This document shows positions 7,820 to 16,942 of a stretch of 64,000 nt of DNA, one piece after another (position 1 is the first letter of the stretch; each line of letters begins with the position of its first letter). A program made the translations under genes and the position numbers. The stretch is taken from contig NZ_JQFW01000049.1 in the NCBI RefSeq assembly GCF_000753865.1, positions 174,371 to 238,370 on the forward strand. Reading direction: 5' to 3'. This DNA is from Alteromonas sp. LOR (GTDB lineage Bacteria; Pseudomonadota; Gammaproteobacteria; Enterobacterales; Alteromonadaceae). The notes beneath the pieces are model-generated. The model was not told the origin of the DNA, did not search any database, and saw only the letters and a program-made list of their open reading frames with translations.

Positions 7820-10018
7820 CTATTGGAATACATAACGAATGCCAGCCATAAACAAACGCTCACGACCTGCTAACTTTCCCTCGTTTCTACTCACCAGATA
7901 CTCTTTATTGAACATGTTTTCTACACTTGCGAAAAGGGTAACGCCGGTATTTTCAACGTCGTAGTTCAAGGTACCGCTCCATACAGTATAGCTTGGGATA
8001 ATGCCCTCTGTACCGCTGCCATTTTCTTCCGTCGTATTGCTATCATCAACAAACTGCTCACTGACATGCTGTAATCCAATTCGAGCGCTAACGCCGCTGA
8101 TATGCTCATAGCCAACGTCAAGGTTCAATAGGTGCTTAGGCGCATACTGCATTCTATTACCGTTATCTTCAGCTCTTCTCGCTTTTTCATAACGTGCCGT
8201 CCAGACATTGGTATAAGCTGCTGAGATATAGAAGTTATTAGTGGTGTTTATGATATCTTTAAAATCTACTCGCGATGCAAATTCAAAACCCTGCTGCTCA
8301 CTCTCACCGCTATTTTCAAACGTTGCGCCCAAATCCACGATAGTATTAGATATGTCGTTGTGAAAAAATGTCGCCGATGCCCAGATACCTGTAAAGTAAT
8401 GGCTTCTAAATCCTAACTCAAATAGTGTACTTTCCTCAGGCTCGGCTCGACCGCCCTCGTCAGTAAATTCTCGATCTGCTCTTGCTGGCGAGATTCCGGC
8501 GTGTAGACCCGCAAATACAGTTGTATCGCGAATACCTGACCATGAAACACCCAAACTCGGTAAGAACTCGGTAAAACTCAACGTTTCAATATTGCCTGTA
8601 AACTCATCCTCGTCTGTTGACGTTACATCTTCCACTCTAAAACCAGGTGAAATGGCCCACTCCCCCACATAAAGTGTATTTTGAGCAAAGTAGGACACCG
8701 CCTCTGCGTCTAAAAATGTTCCTTGACGGGTATCAGCTGAATCATTAGCAAGGGCTAATTGGTAATCAAGTCTCTCTTCACGATTAGTCGCAAATACTTG
8801 CTGACGGTGTGCACTCTCTTCGTGATAGCGAATACCGATGATACTGTCACTTTCGTAACCCAAAAGTGTGTGACTAAAATCAGCGCGAGACTCGATCCCG
8901 GCTGTGTAATATTGACGAGGGGCATGACGGCCACCACATACATCAATGTCGGTATTACCCAAATCAGATATTGTTAGATTACCATCATCATTAGTATCAC
9001 CTACCGCATCACAGTTACGCAGACGGGATTCAAATTGCCCATTCACTTCTCTACCGCTATTACTGCCTCTTAGGCCATTGCGAAAGCTTTCGGTATAGTA
9101 CGCACTGGTACGTAGAGCGAAATTGTCACTTACCCTAAAATCGTGCTTAATTTGCACTACGTCTCTATCCTGCTGCCATTGGTCGATGTCGACAGTAGGA
9201 TGTTTGAAGGGGTCTTGCGCGTATTCATCACGAGTAAGATAATTTTCCGTTTGATTTCGACGATCGTTGGTATGAACAAATTTGATACCTAGCGTCTGTC
9301 GTTCGGAAATGTCAAATTCACCTTTTATACGATAATCTTTTACGTTGAACTCACCACCAGCAAAGATTCCGTCACCTTTGTGTTGTGAAAAATCTACAGC
9401 AAAACCTCCTTGTTCGTTACCAAACCCAACACTTCCGCTCAGCAGTTGCTGACTTTGATTGCCAACGGCAGTGCTCACTTCGCCCTCGACACCATTGGAT
9501 CTGGGAACCGCTTTTGTTACAAAGTTTATTGCGCCGCCGAGCGTTTGAGGGCCATATAATATTTGCCCGGCACCTTTGATAACTTCTATTCTGCTGACGA
9601 CAGGCGTCGGCGTTGTATAATGAACTACAGGATCAGTGTAGGGTGCGAGTTGAAGCGGTACACCGTCTTCCATAATCATTGCTTTCGCACTTCTTCTGGG
9701 GTTTTGCCCTCTAAAACCAATATTAGTATCGAACCCCATGCTGCCATCAGCCACTATATTAATGCCCGGTATCAGTCGCATTCTTTCAAGGTTCGAAATA
9801 GGACGACGTTGTGATAGTTCTGCTGCATCAATAATTGAAAACGAGCCAGTAAGGCTGTCTGTTTGCTGTGGTAAGAGGCCATAGACAGTAACAACCTCAA
9901 CGTCGCTGACGTCTGAGGGATTTTTTTGTTTTTCCGTGTTATCAGCATAGGACGAAAACGTTATTGAGAAAAACGCAGTAAGGATGGCGCTATTGAGGGC
10001 TTTTCTTTTGAAGTTCAT
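7820..10018 (-). CDS. TonB-dependent outer-membrane receptor with an EF-hand-like outer loop
   Basis: Receptor of 732 residues: signal peptide (to about SSYA, residue 25), plug domain (about 45-170, with IEVIKGAGQILYGPQTLGGAINFVTK) and a beta barrel ending in aromatic YVFQ. The plug resembles FecA-type receptors. A predicted extracellular loop holds a 12-residue calcium-type loop at residues 341-352 (Asp1, Asn3, Asp5, Gly6, Leu8, Asp12) between Cys336 and Cys361. It is next to a PQQ dehydrogenase with the lanthanide Asp signature and shares its upstream palindrome (10085-10100). A role in lanthanide or metallophore uptake, or in PQQ uptake, is therefore plausible but inferred. The ribosome site at the start is weak. 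Confidence 0.92.
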   Translation of the reverse strand: MNFKRKALNSAILTAFFSITFSSYADNTEKQKNPSDVSDVEVVTVYGLLPQQTDSLTGSFSIIDAAELSQRRPISNLERMRLIPGINIVADGSMGFDTNIGFRGQNPRRSAKAMIMEDGVPLQLAPYTDPVVHYTTPTPVVSRIEVIKGAGQILYGPQTLGGAINFVTKAVPRSNGVEGEVSTAVGNQSQQLLSGSVGFGNEQGGFAVDFSQHKGDGIFAGGEFNVKDYRIKGEFDISERQTLGIKFVHTNDRRNQTENYLTRDEYAQDPFKHPTVDIDQWQQDRDVVQIKHDFRVSDNFALRTSAYYTESFRNGLRGSNSGREVNGQFESRLRNCDAVGDTNDDGNLTISDLGNTDIDVCGGRHAPRQYYTAGIESRADFSHTLLGYESDSIIGIRYHEESAHRQQVFATNREERLDYQLALANDSADTRQGTFLDAEAVSYFAQNTLYVGEWAISPGFRVEDVTSTDEDEFTGNIETLSFTEFLPSLGVSWSGIRDTTVFAGLHAGISPARADREFTDEGGRAEPEESTLFELGFRSHYFTGIWASATFFHNDISNTIVDLGATFENSGESEQQGFEFASRVDFKDIINTTNNFYISAAYTNVWTARYEKARRAEDNGNRMQYAPKHLLNLDVGYEHISGVSARIGLQHVSEQFVDDSNTTEENGSGTEGIIPSYTVWSGTLNYDVENTGVTLFASVENMFNKEYLVSRNEGKLAGRERLFMAGIRYVFQ

Positions 10019-10084
10019 TTTTTATACTCGGTTAACGTGCTTATCTTATCAATCAAGAGTACGTTTGATCGCTCCCAAGAAAAA

Positions 10085-10100
10085 TCCTCCCTAAGTACTA
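10085..10100 (-). promoter_or_regulatory. palindromic box upstream of the TonB receptor
   Basis: On the + strand TCCTCC-CTAA-GTACTA, a degenerate copy of the island's TCCTCC-N4-GGAGGA motif. The half nearest the gene is intact. A -10-like TACTCT lies 23 nt downstream in the direction of the receptor gene, and the box centre is about 75 bp before the start codon. Confidence 0.5.
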
Positions 10101-10194
10101 GGAATACTCGTTTTTTGGTAGCACTAACTATTCCCATATCGCGTCGTTTTTTTAAAATAAATGAATAATTAAAAAATAATTGGACGCTAAAAAT

Positions 10195-10227
10195 GAAAAA
10201 AGCCGGAAGAAACAGGTCATTCCGGCT
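10195..10227 (-). terminator. terminator after the PedF-type cytochrome gene
   Basis: Read on the minus strand: AGCCGGAA (10227-10220), an 11-nt loop, TTCCGGCT (10208-10201), then a T run. It separates the cytochrome transcript from the TonB receptor gene. Confidence 0.85.
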
Positions 10228-10249
10228 CATTAATATCGGGTGTTGTTGA

Positions 10250-10747
10250 TTAGTAAGCTTCTATTTCGCCCTCTTCAATAGCAACGACACGACGTGCTTC
10301 AACGTAGGTTTTGATTGCCCAAAGCGTCTCTTGGTCTAATATTGGTTCATCTTGACCTTCAGGAATACCGCCCAATGCCGGCATTCCTTTTGATGAACCA
10401 AAACGAAGACGTTCAACGTACCATTCATCGTCCTCAATGCTCTCGGGATCTAGCATTCTGAGATCTGGATTGATGCCGCCCGACTGCGCATGCAACCCAT
10501 GACAACCAGCACAGTTATTTGCGTAAGCGGACTCACCAAATTGAACAATCTCAGTTTTCATTTCTTCACCTGCGTGGCGATACGGGTTTTGAAACACCCA
10601 GCCATCATCTGCCTCATCACCTTCCGTTATTTTTGGCATATTAGAGCTGTCCGCTCCCTGAGGTGTCACATTACCGTGTGCACTCACTTGGCTTATACCT
10701 CCAGCGAATAACATTGCCGTAATCAGTAACGATAATTTAGTTTTCAT
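10250..10747 (-). CDS. pedF: periplasmic mono-haem cytochrome c, PedF (c550) type
   Basis: Protein of 165 residues with a clear signal peptide (to about VSAHG) and one haem-c motif CAGCH. Downstream, MPALGG supplies a likely axial Met ligand. The HGNVTPQGAD start of the mature chain and the NPYR segment resemble the PedF cytochrome c550 family, the electron acceptor of PQQ ethanol/phenylethanol dehydrogenases. The ATG at 10747 (MKTKLSLL) is chosen because a signal peptide follows directly; the frame is open to 10858, but that extension runs through the regulatory palindrome. It lies directly downstream of the dehydrogenase gene but has its own box and both flanking terminators, so it is a separate unit. 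Confidence 0.92.
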   Translation of the reverse strand: MKTKLSLLITAMLFAGGISQVSAHGNVTPQGADSSNMPKITEGDEADDGWVFQNPYRHAGEEMKTEIVQFGESAYANNCAGCHGLHAQSGGINPDLRMLDPESIEDDEWYVERLRFGSSKGMPALGGIPEGQDEPILDQETLWAIKTYVEARRVVAIEEGEIEAY

Positions 10748-10828
10748 AATCAGTGTATCCTTAAAAGCCAATGTTTGTATTATACGTTGACTGCACAACG
10801 GTATAACTCTACTTTGGTTTTGAAAGAC

Positions 10829-10844
10829 TCCTCCTTTGGGAGGA
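10829..10844 (-). promoter_or_regulatory. perfect palindromic box upstream of the cytochrome gene
   Basis: TCCTCC-TTTG-GGAGGA, a perfect 6-4-6 inverted repeat centred about 89 bp before the pedF start. On the minus strand a TATACC hexamer lies 23 nt downstream of the box, the same spacing as at pqqA. Confidence 0.65.
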
Positions 10845-10900
10845 CAAAGAGCAAACACTAGCTAATAGCCTATGATATGAATTACGGCACTAGATATAGT

Positions 10901-10932
10901 AAAAAGCCGATGGATTCGTCCATCGGCTTTTT
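10901..10932 (-). terminator. strong terminator after the PQQ dehydrogenase gene
   Basis: Perfect 14-bp stem with a 4-nt loop (TTCG on the + strand). The stem arms begin with five A and end with five T, so it can stop transcription in both directions. It lies about 40 bp past the dehydrogenase stop codon. Confidence 0.92.
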
Positions 10933-10971
10933 CATTATTGCACCGCAGTTAAACTAGCGTTAAACGCTAAG

Positions 10972-12759
10972 CTAGTTTTTAGCGAGTTGCGCATAACGCT
11001 TTGGCAGTTTGAAGGTCCACACAGTTCCACCTTGGTTAAAGTGCTTAACTCGCTTCGCAACTTCTCCCCCCCATAGCGGCACCGCACCACCCCAGCCTGA
11101 CAAGACTGAAATATACTGTTCTCCGTCCATTTCCCATGTAATAGGTGAACCTACGATACCAGACCCTGTTTGGAACTTGTAAACCACGTCACCAGTCTTA
11201 TCGTCAAAGGCCATAAGGTAACCTTCTGGGTTTCCTGTCCACACTAGCCCCCCAGCGGTTGTCAACACTCCGCCCCACAGCGGAGAGAAGTTGTTGTAAC
11301 GCCATACCACTTCACCTGTTTTGGGGTCGATTGCTTTTAACACGCCAATAAAATCTTCGTTAACTGACTTTATAGTGAAGCCTGCACCCAAATACGCAGC
11401 GCCTTTTTTGTATGCAGTTGGTTCATTCCAAATATCCATTTCCCATTCATTCGATGGTACGTAAAATAATTCGGTGTTCTTTGAATATGCCATGGGCATC
11501 CAGTTTTTACCACCTAGGAATGCAGGACGGGCAATGACCTCAGACCCCTTCTTGCCATCTGCTGAATTTGACGGACTTCCTGGACGGTTTTCGTCAACAT
11601 AAATTGGACGGCCATTCTCATCCAGCCCTTTTGCCCATGAAACCTTATCGACAAAAGGAAAACCACGAATAAAATCACCATCTTCGCGGTTTAACACATA
11701 AAAGAAACCGTTTCTGTCTGCGGTTGCTGCAGCTTTAATCGTTTTTCCATTCTCTTCATAGTCAAACGATATCAACTCATTAACACCGTCAAAATCCCAC
11801 CCATCGTGCGGTGTAGTTTGAAAATGCCAAACAATTTTGCCGTCTTTAGGATCTATCGCTAATCGAGACGACGAGAAATAATTATCCCCCGGGCGAAGAT
11901 GTGAGTTCCACGGGGCGGGGTTCCCTGTGCCGAAAAACAGCAAACCTGTATCGGGGTCGTAGGTGCCCCCTAGCCAAGTTGCCGCTCCGCCGGTTTTCCA
12001 GAGATCTGCTGGCCAAGTCTTCCCTGGAGCTCCGCCAGAGATACCATTTTCAACCTTCTTGCCATCTTCCCATATATAGCCCATGTGCCCTTCAACTGTT
12101 GGACGAACCCATGCCTGTTTGCCGGTTTTCGCATCGTACGCATAAACTTTACCCACAATGCCAAACTCACCGCCGGAAATACCCGTGATAACTTTTCCAT
12201 CTATCACTATAGGAGCAGCCGTGATTGCGTAACCCGCGCGATAATCCTCTACTTTTTTCGACCACACGGTTTTGCCCGTGTCTTTATCTAGAGCAACGAG
12301 TTTTGCATCGAGTGTTCCAAAGATGACAAGGTTATCGTAGAGTGCAACGCCTCGATTTATCACATCGCAGCATGGCATAATGCCGTCGGGCAAGCGGGCG
12401 TCGTATTGCCAAATTTCTTCACCTGTTCTTGCATCAATAGCCCAAACACGAGAATAAGAGCCCGTTACGTACATAACGCCATCTTTAATCATTGGCTGAG
12501 ATTCTTGCCCTCGCTGCTTTTCACCACCAAGTGAAAACGCCCATACGGGTCTTACATCTTCCACGGTTTCTTTATTTATTGCGTCTAGAGGACTAAAACG
12601 CTGTGCCTGTAAACCCATTCCGTAAGTTACTATCGCATCGGTAGTAAGGTGGTCATTTTGTATATCTTTGTCTGTGACTGTGGCGTGTGCAGGTAGCGAC
12701 GTACCGGCGCAAATCAACATTGAAAGAGCTATTCTTTTGAGTGGCATTTTATTATTCAT
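10972..12759 (-). CDS. PQQ-dependent alcohol dehydrogenase, lanthanide-type signature
   Basis: Type I quinoprotein (methanol/ethanol dehydrogenase family) that oxidises alcohols in the periplasm and passes electrons to cytochrome c. Numbering from the upstream in-frame start at 12831: vicinal Cys154-Cys155, metal ligands Glu222 (GGEFG) and Asn304 (GTGNP), catalytic Asp346 in PHDGWDFDG, and Asp348 two residues later. That second Asp is the known marker of lanthanide-dependent enzymes (XoxF, ExaF, PedH); calcium enzymes have Ala, Ser or Thr there. The true start is taken as the ATG at 12759 ([12 protein letters not shown]), 24 codons inside the open frame, because TTAGGA precedes it and a signal peptide ending PAHA follows, giving 595 residues. 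No haem domain. The substrate (methanol, ethanol or a larger alcohol) cannot be told from sequence. Confidence 0.94.
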   Translation of the reverse strand: MNNKMPLKRIALSMLICAGTSLPAHATVTDKDIQNDHLTTDAIVTYGMGLQAQRFSPLDAINKETVEDVRPVWAFSLGGEKQRGQESQPMIKDGVMYVTGSYSRVWAIDARTGEEIWQYDARLPDGIMPCCDVINRGVALYDNLVIFGTLDAKLVALDKDTGKTVWSKKVEDYRAGYAITAAPIVIDGKVITGISGGEFGIVGKVYAYDAKTGKQAWVRPTVEGHMGYIWEDGKKVENGISGGAPGKTWPADLWKTGGAATWLGGTYDPDTGLLFFGTGNPAPWNSHLRPGDNYFSSSRLAIDPKDGKIVWHFQTTPHDGWDFDGVNELISFDYEENGKTIKAAATADRNGFFYVLNREDGDFIRGFPFVDKVSWAKGLDENGRPIYVDENRPGSPSNSADGKKGSEVIARPAFLGGKNWMPMAYSKNTELFYVPSNEWEMDIWNEPTAYKKGAAYLGAGFTIKSVNEDFIGVLKAIDPKTGEVVWRYNNFSPLWGGVLTTAGGLVWTGNPEGYLMAFDDKTGDVVYKFQTGSGIVGSPITWEMDGEQYISVLSGWGGAVPLWGGEVAKRVKHFNQGGTVWTFKLPKRYAQLAKN

Positions 12760-12874
12760 AACGTTTCCTAATTGCATGTCGGCCATGAGCGGTCTGACTT
12801 TCAGACTATTTGTTATGTTTAGAATAGCCACGGATATTGTCTATTCCTATGCACCCGCGGTGTGATTTGTGCCC

Positions 12875-12890
12875 TTCTTTAGTAGGAGGA
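12875..12890 (-). promoter_or_regulatory. degenerate palindromic box upstream of the dehydrogenase
   Basis: On the + strand TTCTTT-AGTA-GGAGGA, followed by ATGG and GTAGGA, so there are two good half-sites in direct order and one poor one. Centre about 123 bp before the dehydrogenase start. No convincing -10 at the spacing seen elsewhere. Confidence 0.4.
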
Positions 12891-12909
12891 ATGGGTAGGA
12901 AATATTCCG

Positions 12910-13794
12910 TCAATGCTGATAATAGGGCGGCATCTCGTAAACAACGTAGTAATGTTGAAAAATCTTTTCCATCTCTCCCGATGTCACAAGATGTGTAATC
13001 ACATCACCAATCTCGTAGGCCAACGCGCGATAATCACTAAATACGGCCAACCCTAAATCCCATTTCTGCTTACCTATCAATGGAAACGCATTGGTCGCCA
13101 GACTAAATTGGTTTCGATCAACGAATTGACTAAGATAACTTATTTGCGAACGTATCCCCATAACAGCGGCGACCTCGCTCTCTTCTAACGCTTTAAACGC
13201 CTTTGCGTTAGACGAATAATGCAGCGTATTTTCTCTTAATTTGCCACCAAATGCGGATGTAAGATAAAAATGAGGAATGCTATCTATTTCCGCACCAATA
13301 GTATGGTATTGAAACATCGCCATGGTTTCTACTTTAGGAAGAATTTGTGTGTTGTGAATAATTTGCCAACTCTCTCGATGGTACGGTGCAAACATGTGTA
13401 CAAGTTCGTTTACTAACAAGCCCACATCATCACGCTTCTGTGAAAACGCCCGATCATAAGGCGCTCGCATCATCACATCCGCTTTGTTTCGATGGATAAT
13501 ATGCCCTTTCCAAAGGTAATTTCTAAAGTCGTCTTCTGTCGTTTCACCGGGCGTCATCCACGTTAATTCGAGCTTCACGCCAAGTCCATCCGCAATCTTG
13601 CGCGCAATATCAATATCAATTCCCGTTGCTTTATCATCATCTATAAACGAAAACGGCGGATAGTCGGCGTAGACAGCAACATTGATTTTCCCGCTGCTCA
13701 CAATATCGTCTAATGAACGACAAGAACCATTAAAGGTTAATAGCACACCGATAACCAGGAAAAAGCTATTTTTTATCGACAAAAAGTAATTCAA
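12910..13794 (-). CDS. periplasmic binding protein associated with quinoprotein dehydrogenase (XoxJ/MxaJ/PedG-like)
   Basis: Type II periplasmic binding fold (SBP_bac_3): GKINVAVYADYPPFSFIDDDKATGIDIDIARKIADGLGV is the standard first-lobe start. This family (MxaJ, XoxJ, PedG) is found beside PQQ dehydrogenases and is thought to help maturation or activation of the enzyme rather than nutrient import; no ABC partner of the usual kind is adjacent. The frame is open to 13845. The TTG at 13794 (NYFLSIKNSFFLVIGVLL) is preferred because it follows AGCAGG and starts a signal peptide directly, giving 294 residues. Upstream of the dehydrogenase on the same strand, and divergent from the binding-protein/ABC operon. 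Confidence 0.85.
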   Translation of the reverse strand: MNYFLSIKNSFFLVIGVLLTFNGSCRSLDDIVSSGKINVAVYADYPPFSFIDDDKATGIDIDIARKIADGLGVKLELTWMTPGETTEDDFRNYLWKGHIIHRNKADVMMRAPYDRAFSQKRDDVGLLVNELVHMFAPYHRESWQIIHNTQILPKVETMAMFQYHTIGAEIDSIPHFYLTSAFGGKLRENTLHYSSNAKAFKALEESEVAAVMGIRSQISYLSQFVDRNQFSLATNAFPLIGKQKWDLGLAVFSDYRALAYEIGDVITHLVTSGEMEKIFQHYYVVYEMPPYYQH

Positions 13795-13878
13795 AACCTG
13801 CTGCTCATCAAAATATATTATGAGTAAATAGTAAGGGTTACGCATGATTTCGCTAATGCTACTTTAGCGCCATAGGTT

Positions 13879-13923
13879 TCCTTCTTTAGGAGGATTTTCT
13901 TTGGGAATAATGACATATACTCT
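13879..13923 (+). promoter_or_regulatory. palindromic box and likely promoter of the ABC/M17 operon
   Basis: TCCTTC-TTTA-GGAGGA at 13879-13894 lies in the divergent gap between the XoxJ-like gene and the ABC operon, so it could serve both. On the + strand TATACT begins 21 nt after the box (13916-13921), overlapping a TACTCT at 23 nt that is identical to the one at the TonB receptor. If this is the -10, transcription begins near 13930. Confidence 0.55.
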
Positions 13924-13954
13924 TTCAACATACTTTAATCACGGGATTGGATTT

Positions 13955-15190
13955 GTGAGATACAGAGAACTGCTGTCAAAGAGAAGCTTTTACGCAACAT
14001 CCTTTTTTGTATGCTTTATACTTGTTCTGTTGCAAATTCCGCTTTCTGCGAGCACGTTGAACGCTAAAACGTCTCATGATGCAATTTCAATAACATATAT
14101 AAAAATTGATGAAACCACACCAGCAGGCGTCCCAAGCTATTTGTTATCGCCAGATAGCACCGGAACAGCAGGCGCTAAACTCGCAATTGACGACGCTAAT
14201 ATTACCGGTAAATTTCTTGGTCATCATTTTGCGCTGACCACGCATAGAATAAATACACTTACCGCAGCAGAAACACCTATTGTTAAAGACATCAATCGCA
14301 GTGCTGTTGTGCTGCTTGATGCGCCTACGTCCAATTATATGTCGGTATTATCGTTCCTTATCGACATAGCACCAGACACACTTTTCATTAACGTAGCAAA
14401 CAACAATGCCAACATTCGTCGACAACTTTGCGGCGTAAAACAACTCCATACGACACCTAGCTTTCAAATGAAAACCGACGCCTTGGCACAGTGGTTTAGA
14501 ACAAAGCGGCTGAATAACATACTTGCGGTTTACGGTAGTCATGAGAATGATCTCGCTTTTTTATCTGCATTTGAGCAAAGCGCCCGCAAGTTCAAGCTAA
14601 ACATCATTGAAACAAAAGCATGGGATGGCAATTTTGATTTAAGACGCGCAGCGTTCGCTGAAATACCTGTATTTACACGAACTGATAGACCCTATAGCGC
14701 AATTTTCGCAGCCGATTTCAATAATAATTTTGCTTACAGCTTGCCATTTAATACCTACCACGTTGTTCCTATTGTGGGTTCTGCCGGTTTAAAACCACTT
14801 GGCTGGCATTTTACCCATGAGCAATGGGGGGCGCGACAGCTTCAAAATCGCTTTGTCGAGACTTATCGGCGGCCCATGAATGAGATTGATTTCGCCGCTT
14901 ACGCTGCTGTGATGACCGTCTCAGCGGCTGCACAGTCTCACTCGCCTATGACAAGTGAGGGGCTTTATAATGCCATAGTGAACGATGACTTTTCGCTCGC
15001 GGCGTATAAAGGTCGCCCCTTATCATTCAGGCCTGCAACCGGTCAGCTGCGTCAGCCCATAGCGCTGGCACATGAAGACGCATTAGTTATTCACGCTCCT
15101 TTGCCTGGTTTTCTTCATCAATCCAATGAATTAGATACTCTCGGCAATACACAATCAACTGGCAATAGAAGCTCGGCGTGCCCCCCTTAG
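13955..15190 (+). CDS. PQQ-associated ABC-system substrate-binding protein
   Basis: Exported protein of about 411 residues with a type I periplasmic binding (Leu/Ile/Val-type) layout: AISITYIKIDE near the start, GAKLAIDDANITGKFLGH, and an AAYAAVMTVSAAAQS helix late in the chain. It matches the binding protein that accompanies the PQQ-alcohol-dehydrogenase ABC system (TIGR03863-like, from memory). The frame is open to TTG 13901, which has AGGAGG at ideal spacing, but that AGGAGG is part of the palindromic box and would lie upstream of the inferred transcription start. I therefore prefer GTG 13955, which directly precedes the signal peptide. First gene of an operon; 14 bp before the YVTN gene. 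Confidence 0.8.
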   Translation: MRYRELLSKRSFYATSFFVCFILVLLQIPLSASTLNAKTSHDAISITYIKIDETTPAGVPSYLLSPDSTGTAGAKLAIDDANITGKFLGHHFALTTHRINTLTAAETPIVKDINRSAVVLLDAPTSNYMSVLSFLIDIAPDTLFINVANNNANIRRQLCGVKQLHTTPSFQMKTDALAQWFRTKRLNNILAVYGSHENDLAFLSAFEQSARKFKLNIIETKAWDGNFDLRRAAFAEIPVFTRTDRPYSAIFAADFNNNFAYSLPFNTYHVVPIVGSAGLKPLGWHFTHEQWGARQLQNRFVETYRRPMNEIDFAAYAAVMTVSAAAQSHSPMTSEGLYNAIVNDDFSLAAYKGRPLSFRPATGQLRQPIALAHEDALVIHAPLPGFLHQSNELDTLGNTQSTGNRSSACPP

Positions 15191-15204
15191 ATTGAGGATT
15201 TACT

Positions 15205-16167
15205 ATGCGGCTCAACGTTTTATATATTTTTTGCTTTTTCTCGGTATTTGCCCATGCATTACCACAAGCCTACGTGACAAATGAAAAAGACAATACACTG
15301 TCTATTATTGATATGAATCTCTTTGATGTCGTTGATACTATTGAGATTGGTGAACGTCCGAGAGGATTTATATTAAGTGCCGATCACGCCAAGGCATATA
15401 TCTGCGCATCTGATGCGGATCGCATCCAAATAATGGATTTATCTACCCACACTATTGTTGGTGATTTACCCTCGGGAGCCGATCCGGAAACTATAGCATT
15501 ACACCCTAATGGGAACACTATATATACGGCCAATGAAGATGATGCGCTTCTTACCGTAATTGATATTCCCACTAGTTCGGTAGTTGCCCAAATTGATGTA
15601 GGTGTGGAGCCTGAAGGGCTTGCTGTTAGCCATGATGGAAACCTTATGGTAGTGACGTCTGAGACAACGAATATGGTGCATTGGGTAGATACCCAAAACC
15701 ATGAAAATATCGCTAATAGCCTAGTCGATGCTAGGCCAAGAGATGCTCACTTTAACCACGATGATAGCTTACTTTGGGTAAGTTCAGAGATTGGGGGCAC
15801 TGTTTCCATTTTTGATACTAAAACGAAACAAAAACTAAAAACCATCTCTTTTGATATCAAAGGAGTCTATCGAGATAAGATACAGCCTGTTGGCATTGTT
15901 TTAATGAAGTCAAAACCCTATGCATTTGTTGCACTTGGGCCTGCTAATAGGGTGGCTGTTATAAACACCGATACATACGAGATAGTTGATTATATCTTGG
16001 TGGGACGCCGCGTATGGCAACTTGCTTTCAATCAGGATGAATCTTTAATGCTAACAACGAATGGTGTCAGTGGTGACGTATCGGTTATCAACACCCATTC
16101 TCTCGATGTAGAACACACGATCAAAGTGGGTCGCTACCCTTGGGGAGTAGCAGTAAAATGGCAATAA
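15205..16167 (+). CDS. exported YVTN beta-propeller protein of the PQQ ABC system
   Basis: Protein of 320 residues with a signal peptide (MRLNVLYIFCFFSVFAHA) followed by about seven YVTN-type propeller blades (AYVTNEKDNTLSIIDM, TIYTANEDDALLTVIDI, SLLWVSSEIGGTVSIFD and others). It resembles the propeller protein found in PQQ-dependent alcohol catabolism clusters (TIGR03866-like, PedB of Pseudomonas putida). The biochemical role is unknown. The start is secure: GAGG 7 nt before ATG. It lies between the binding protein and the ABC ATPase in one operon. Confidence 0.88.
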   Translation: MRLNVLYIFCFFSVFAHALPQAYVTNEKDNTLSIIDMNLFDVVDTIEIGERPRGFILSADHAKAYICASDADRIQIMDLSTHTIVGDLPSGADPETIALHPNGNTIYTANEDDALLTVIDIPTSSVVAQIDVGVEPEGLAVSHDGNLMVVTSETTNMVHWVDTQNHENIANSLVDARPRDAHFNHDDSLLWVSSEIGGTVSIFDTKTKQKLKTISFDIKGVYRDKIQPVGIVLMKSKPYAFVALGPANRVAVINTDTYEIVDYILVGRRVWQLAFNQDESLMLTTNGVSGDVSVINTHSLDVEHTIKVGRYPWGVAVKWQ

Positions 16168-16219
16168 TTGAGCATCATTGCGAACCAGCCATGCGACTAA
16201 CTTTTCAGTTGAGTCACCT

Positions 16220-16942
16220 ATGCAAATAATGATAAACAAGCTGTCGCATCATTATGGTACAAGCAAAGCGCTAAAAAACGTCACACTTACACTTCCAAGG
16301 GGTTTTACACTGTTACTCGGCCCTAACGGTGCTGGCAAAAGCACGCTGTTTGGGTTACTCACTGGCTTGCAAAAAATTGAACAGGGCGACATCACTTTTG
16401 ACGGTCAGTCACTTCACCATTCACGTAATACCATCATGGCTAATATGGGAGTGGTGTTTCAGCAAAACACATTAGATATCGATTTAACCGTGCAGCAGAA
16501 CTTAAGCTACTTTGCTTCGCTGCACGGAATAAGTGAAAAAAAAGCGCTCCAACGAATTTCTACTTTGCTTGAAAAACTTGAATTAAAAGAACGTTTAAGC
16601 ACAAAAGTGAGAAACTTAAATGGCGGCCATCGACGGCGGGTAGAACTTGCACGTTGTCTTATTCACAACCCATCTATTTTGCTCCTCGATGAACCTACTG
16701 TTGGTTTGGATATGGCATCGAGGCAGCTGATCTTGTCTGTAGTAAAAAATTTAACACAGCAGCGACCTATGAGCGTCTTATGGGCCACGCATTTATTTGA
16801 AGAAGTTCATAGTGACGACCATCTTGTGATACTTTTTAAAGGAAGCATTGTCTCAGACGATATATGTAGCACGCTGTTAAGCGTTCATAAGCAGCCCAAT
16901 ATTGACGCTTTGTGGCAATATTTAATCACAGAGAATCAATAA
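16220..16942 (+). CDS. ABC transporter ATP-binding protein, PQQ-dehydrogenase-associated
   Basis: Cytoplasmic ATPase of about 240 residues: Walker A GPNGAGKST, Q-loop VVFQQN, Walker B ILLLDEPTVGLD and H-loop ATHLFEE. The signature motif reads LNGGHRRR rather than LSGGQ, as is usual in this exporter subfamily (TIGR03864-like). It drives the permease encoded next; the stop and the permease start overlap as TAATG, so they are translationally coupled. The frame is open to TTG 16178, but ATG 16220 begins the ABC fold. Confidence 0.9.
   Translation: MQIMINKLSHHYGTSKALKNVTLTLPRGFTLLLGPNGAGKSTLFGLLTGLQKIEQGDITFDGQSLHHSRNTIMANMGVVFQQNTLDIDLTVQQNLSYFASLHGISEKKALQRISTLLEKLELKERLSTKVRNLNGGHRRRVELARCLIHNPSILLLDEPTVGLDMASRQLILSVVKNLTQQRPMSVLWATHLFEEVHSDDHLVILFKGSIVSDDICSTLLSVHKQPNIDALWQYLITENQ

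Noticed and set aside
10829..10844. The TCCTCC-N4-GGAGGA motif as an RNA hairpin hiding a Shine-Dalgarno or binding CsrA
   Set aside because: Boxes lie 70-125 bp before starts, and -10-like hexamers follow them, so the box is probably not transcribed. This remains testable by start mapping.
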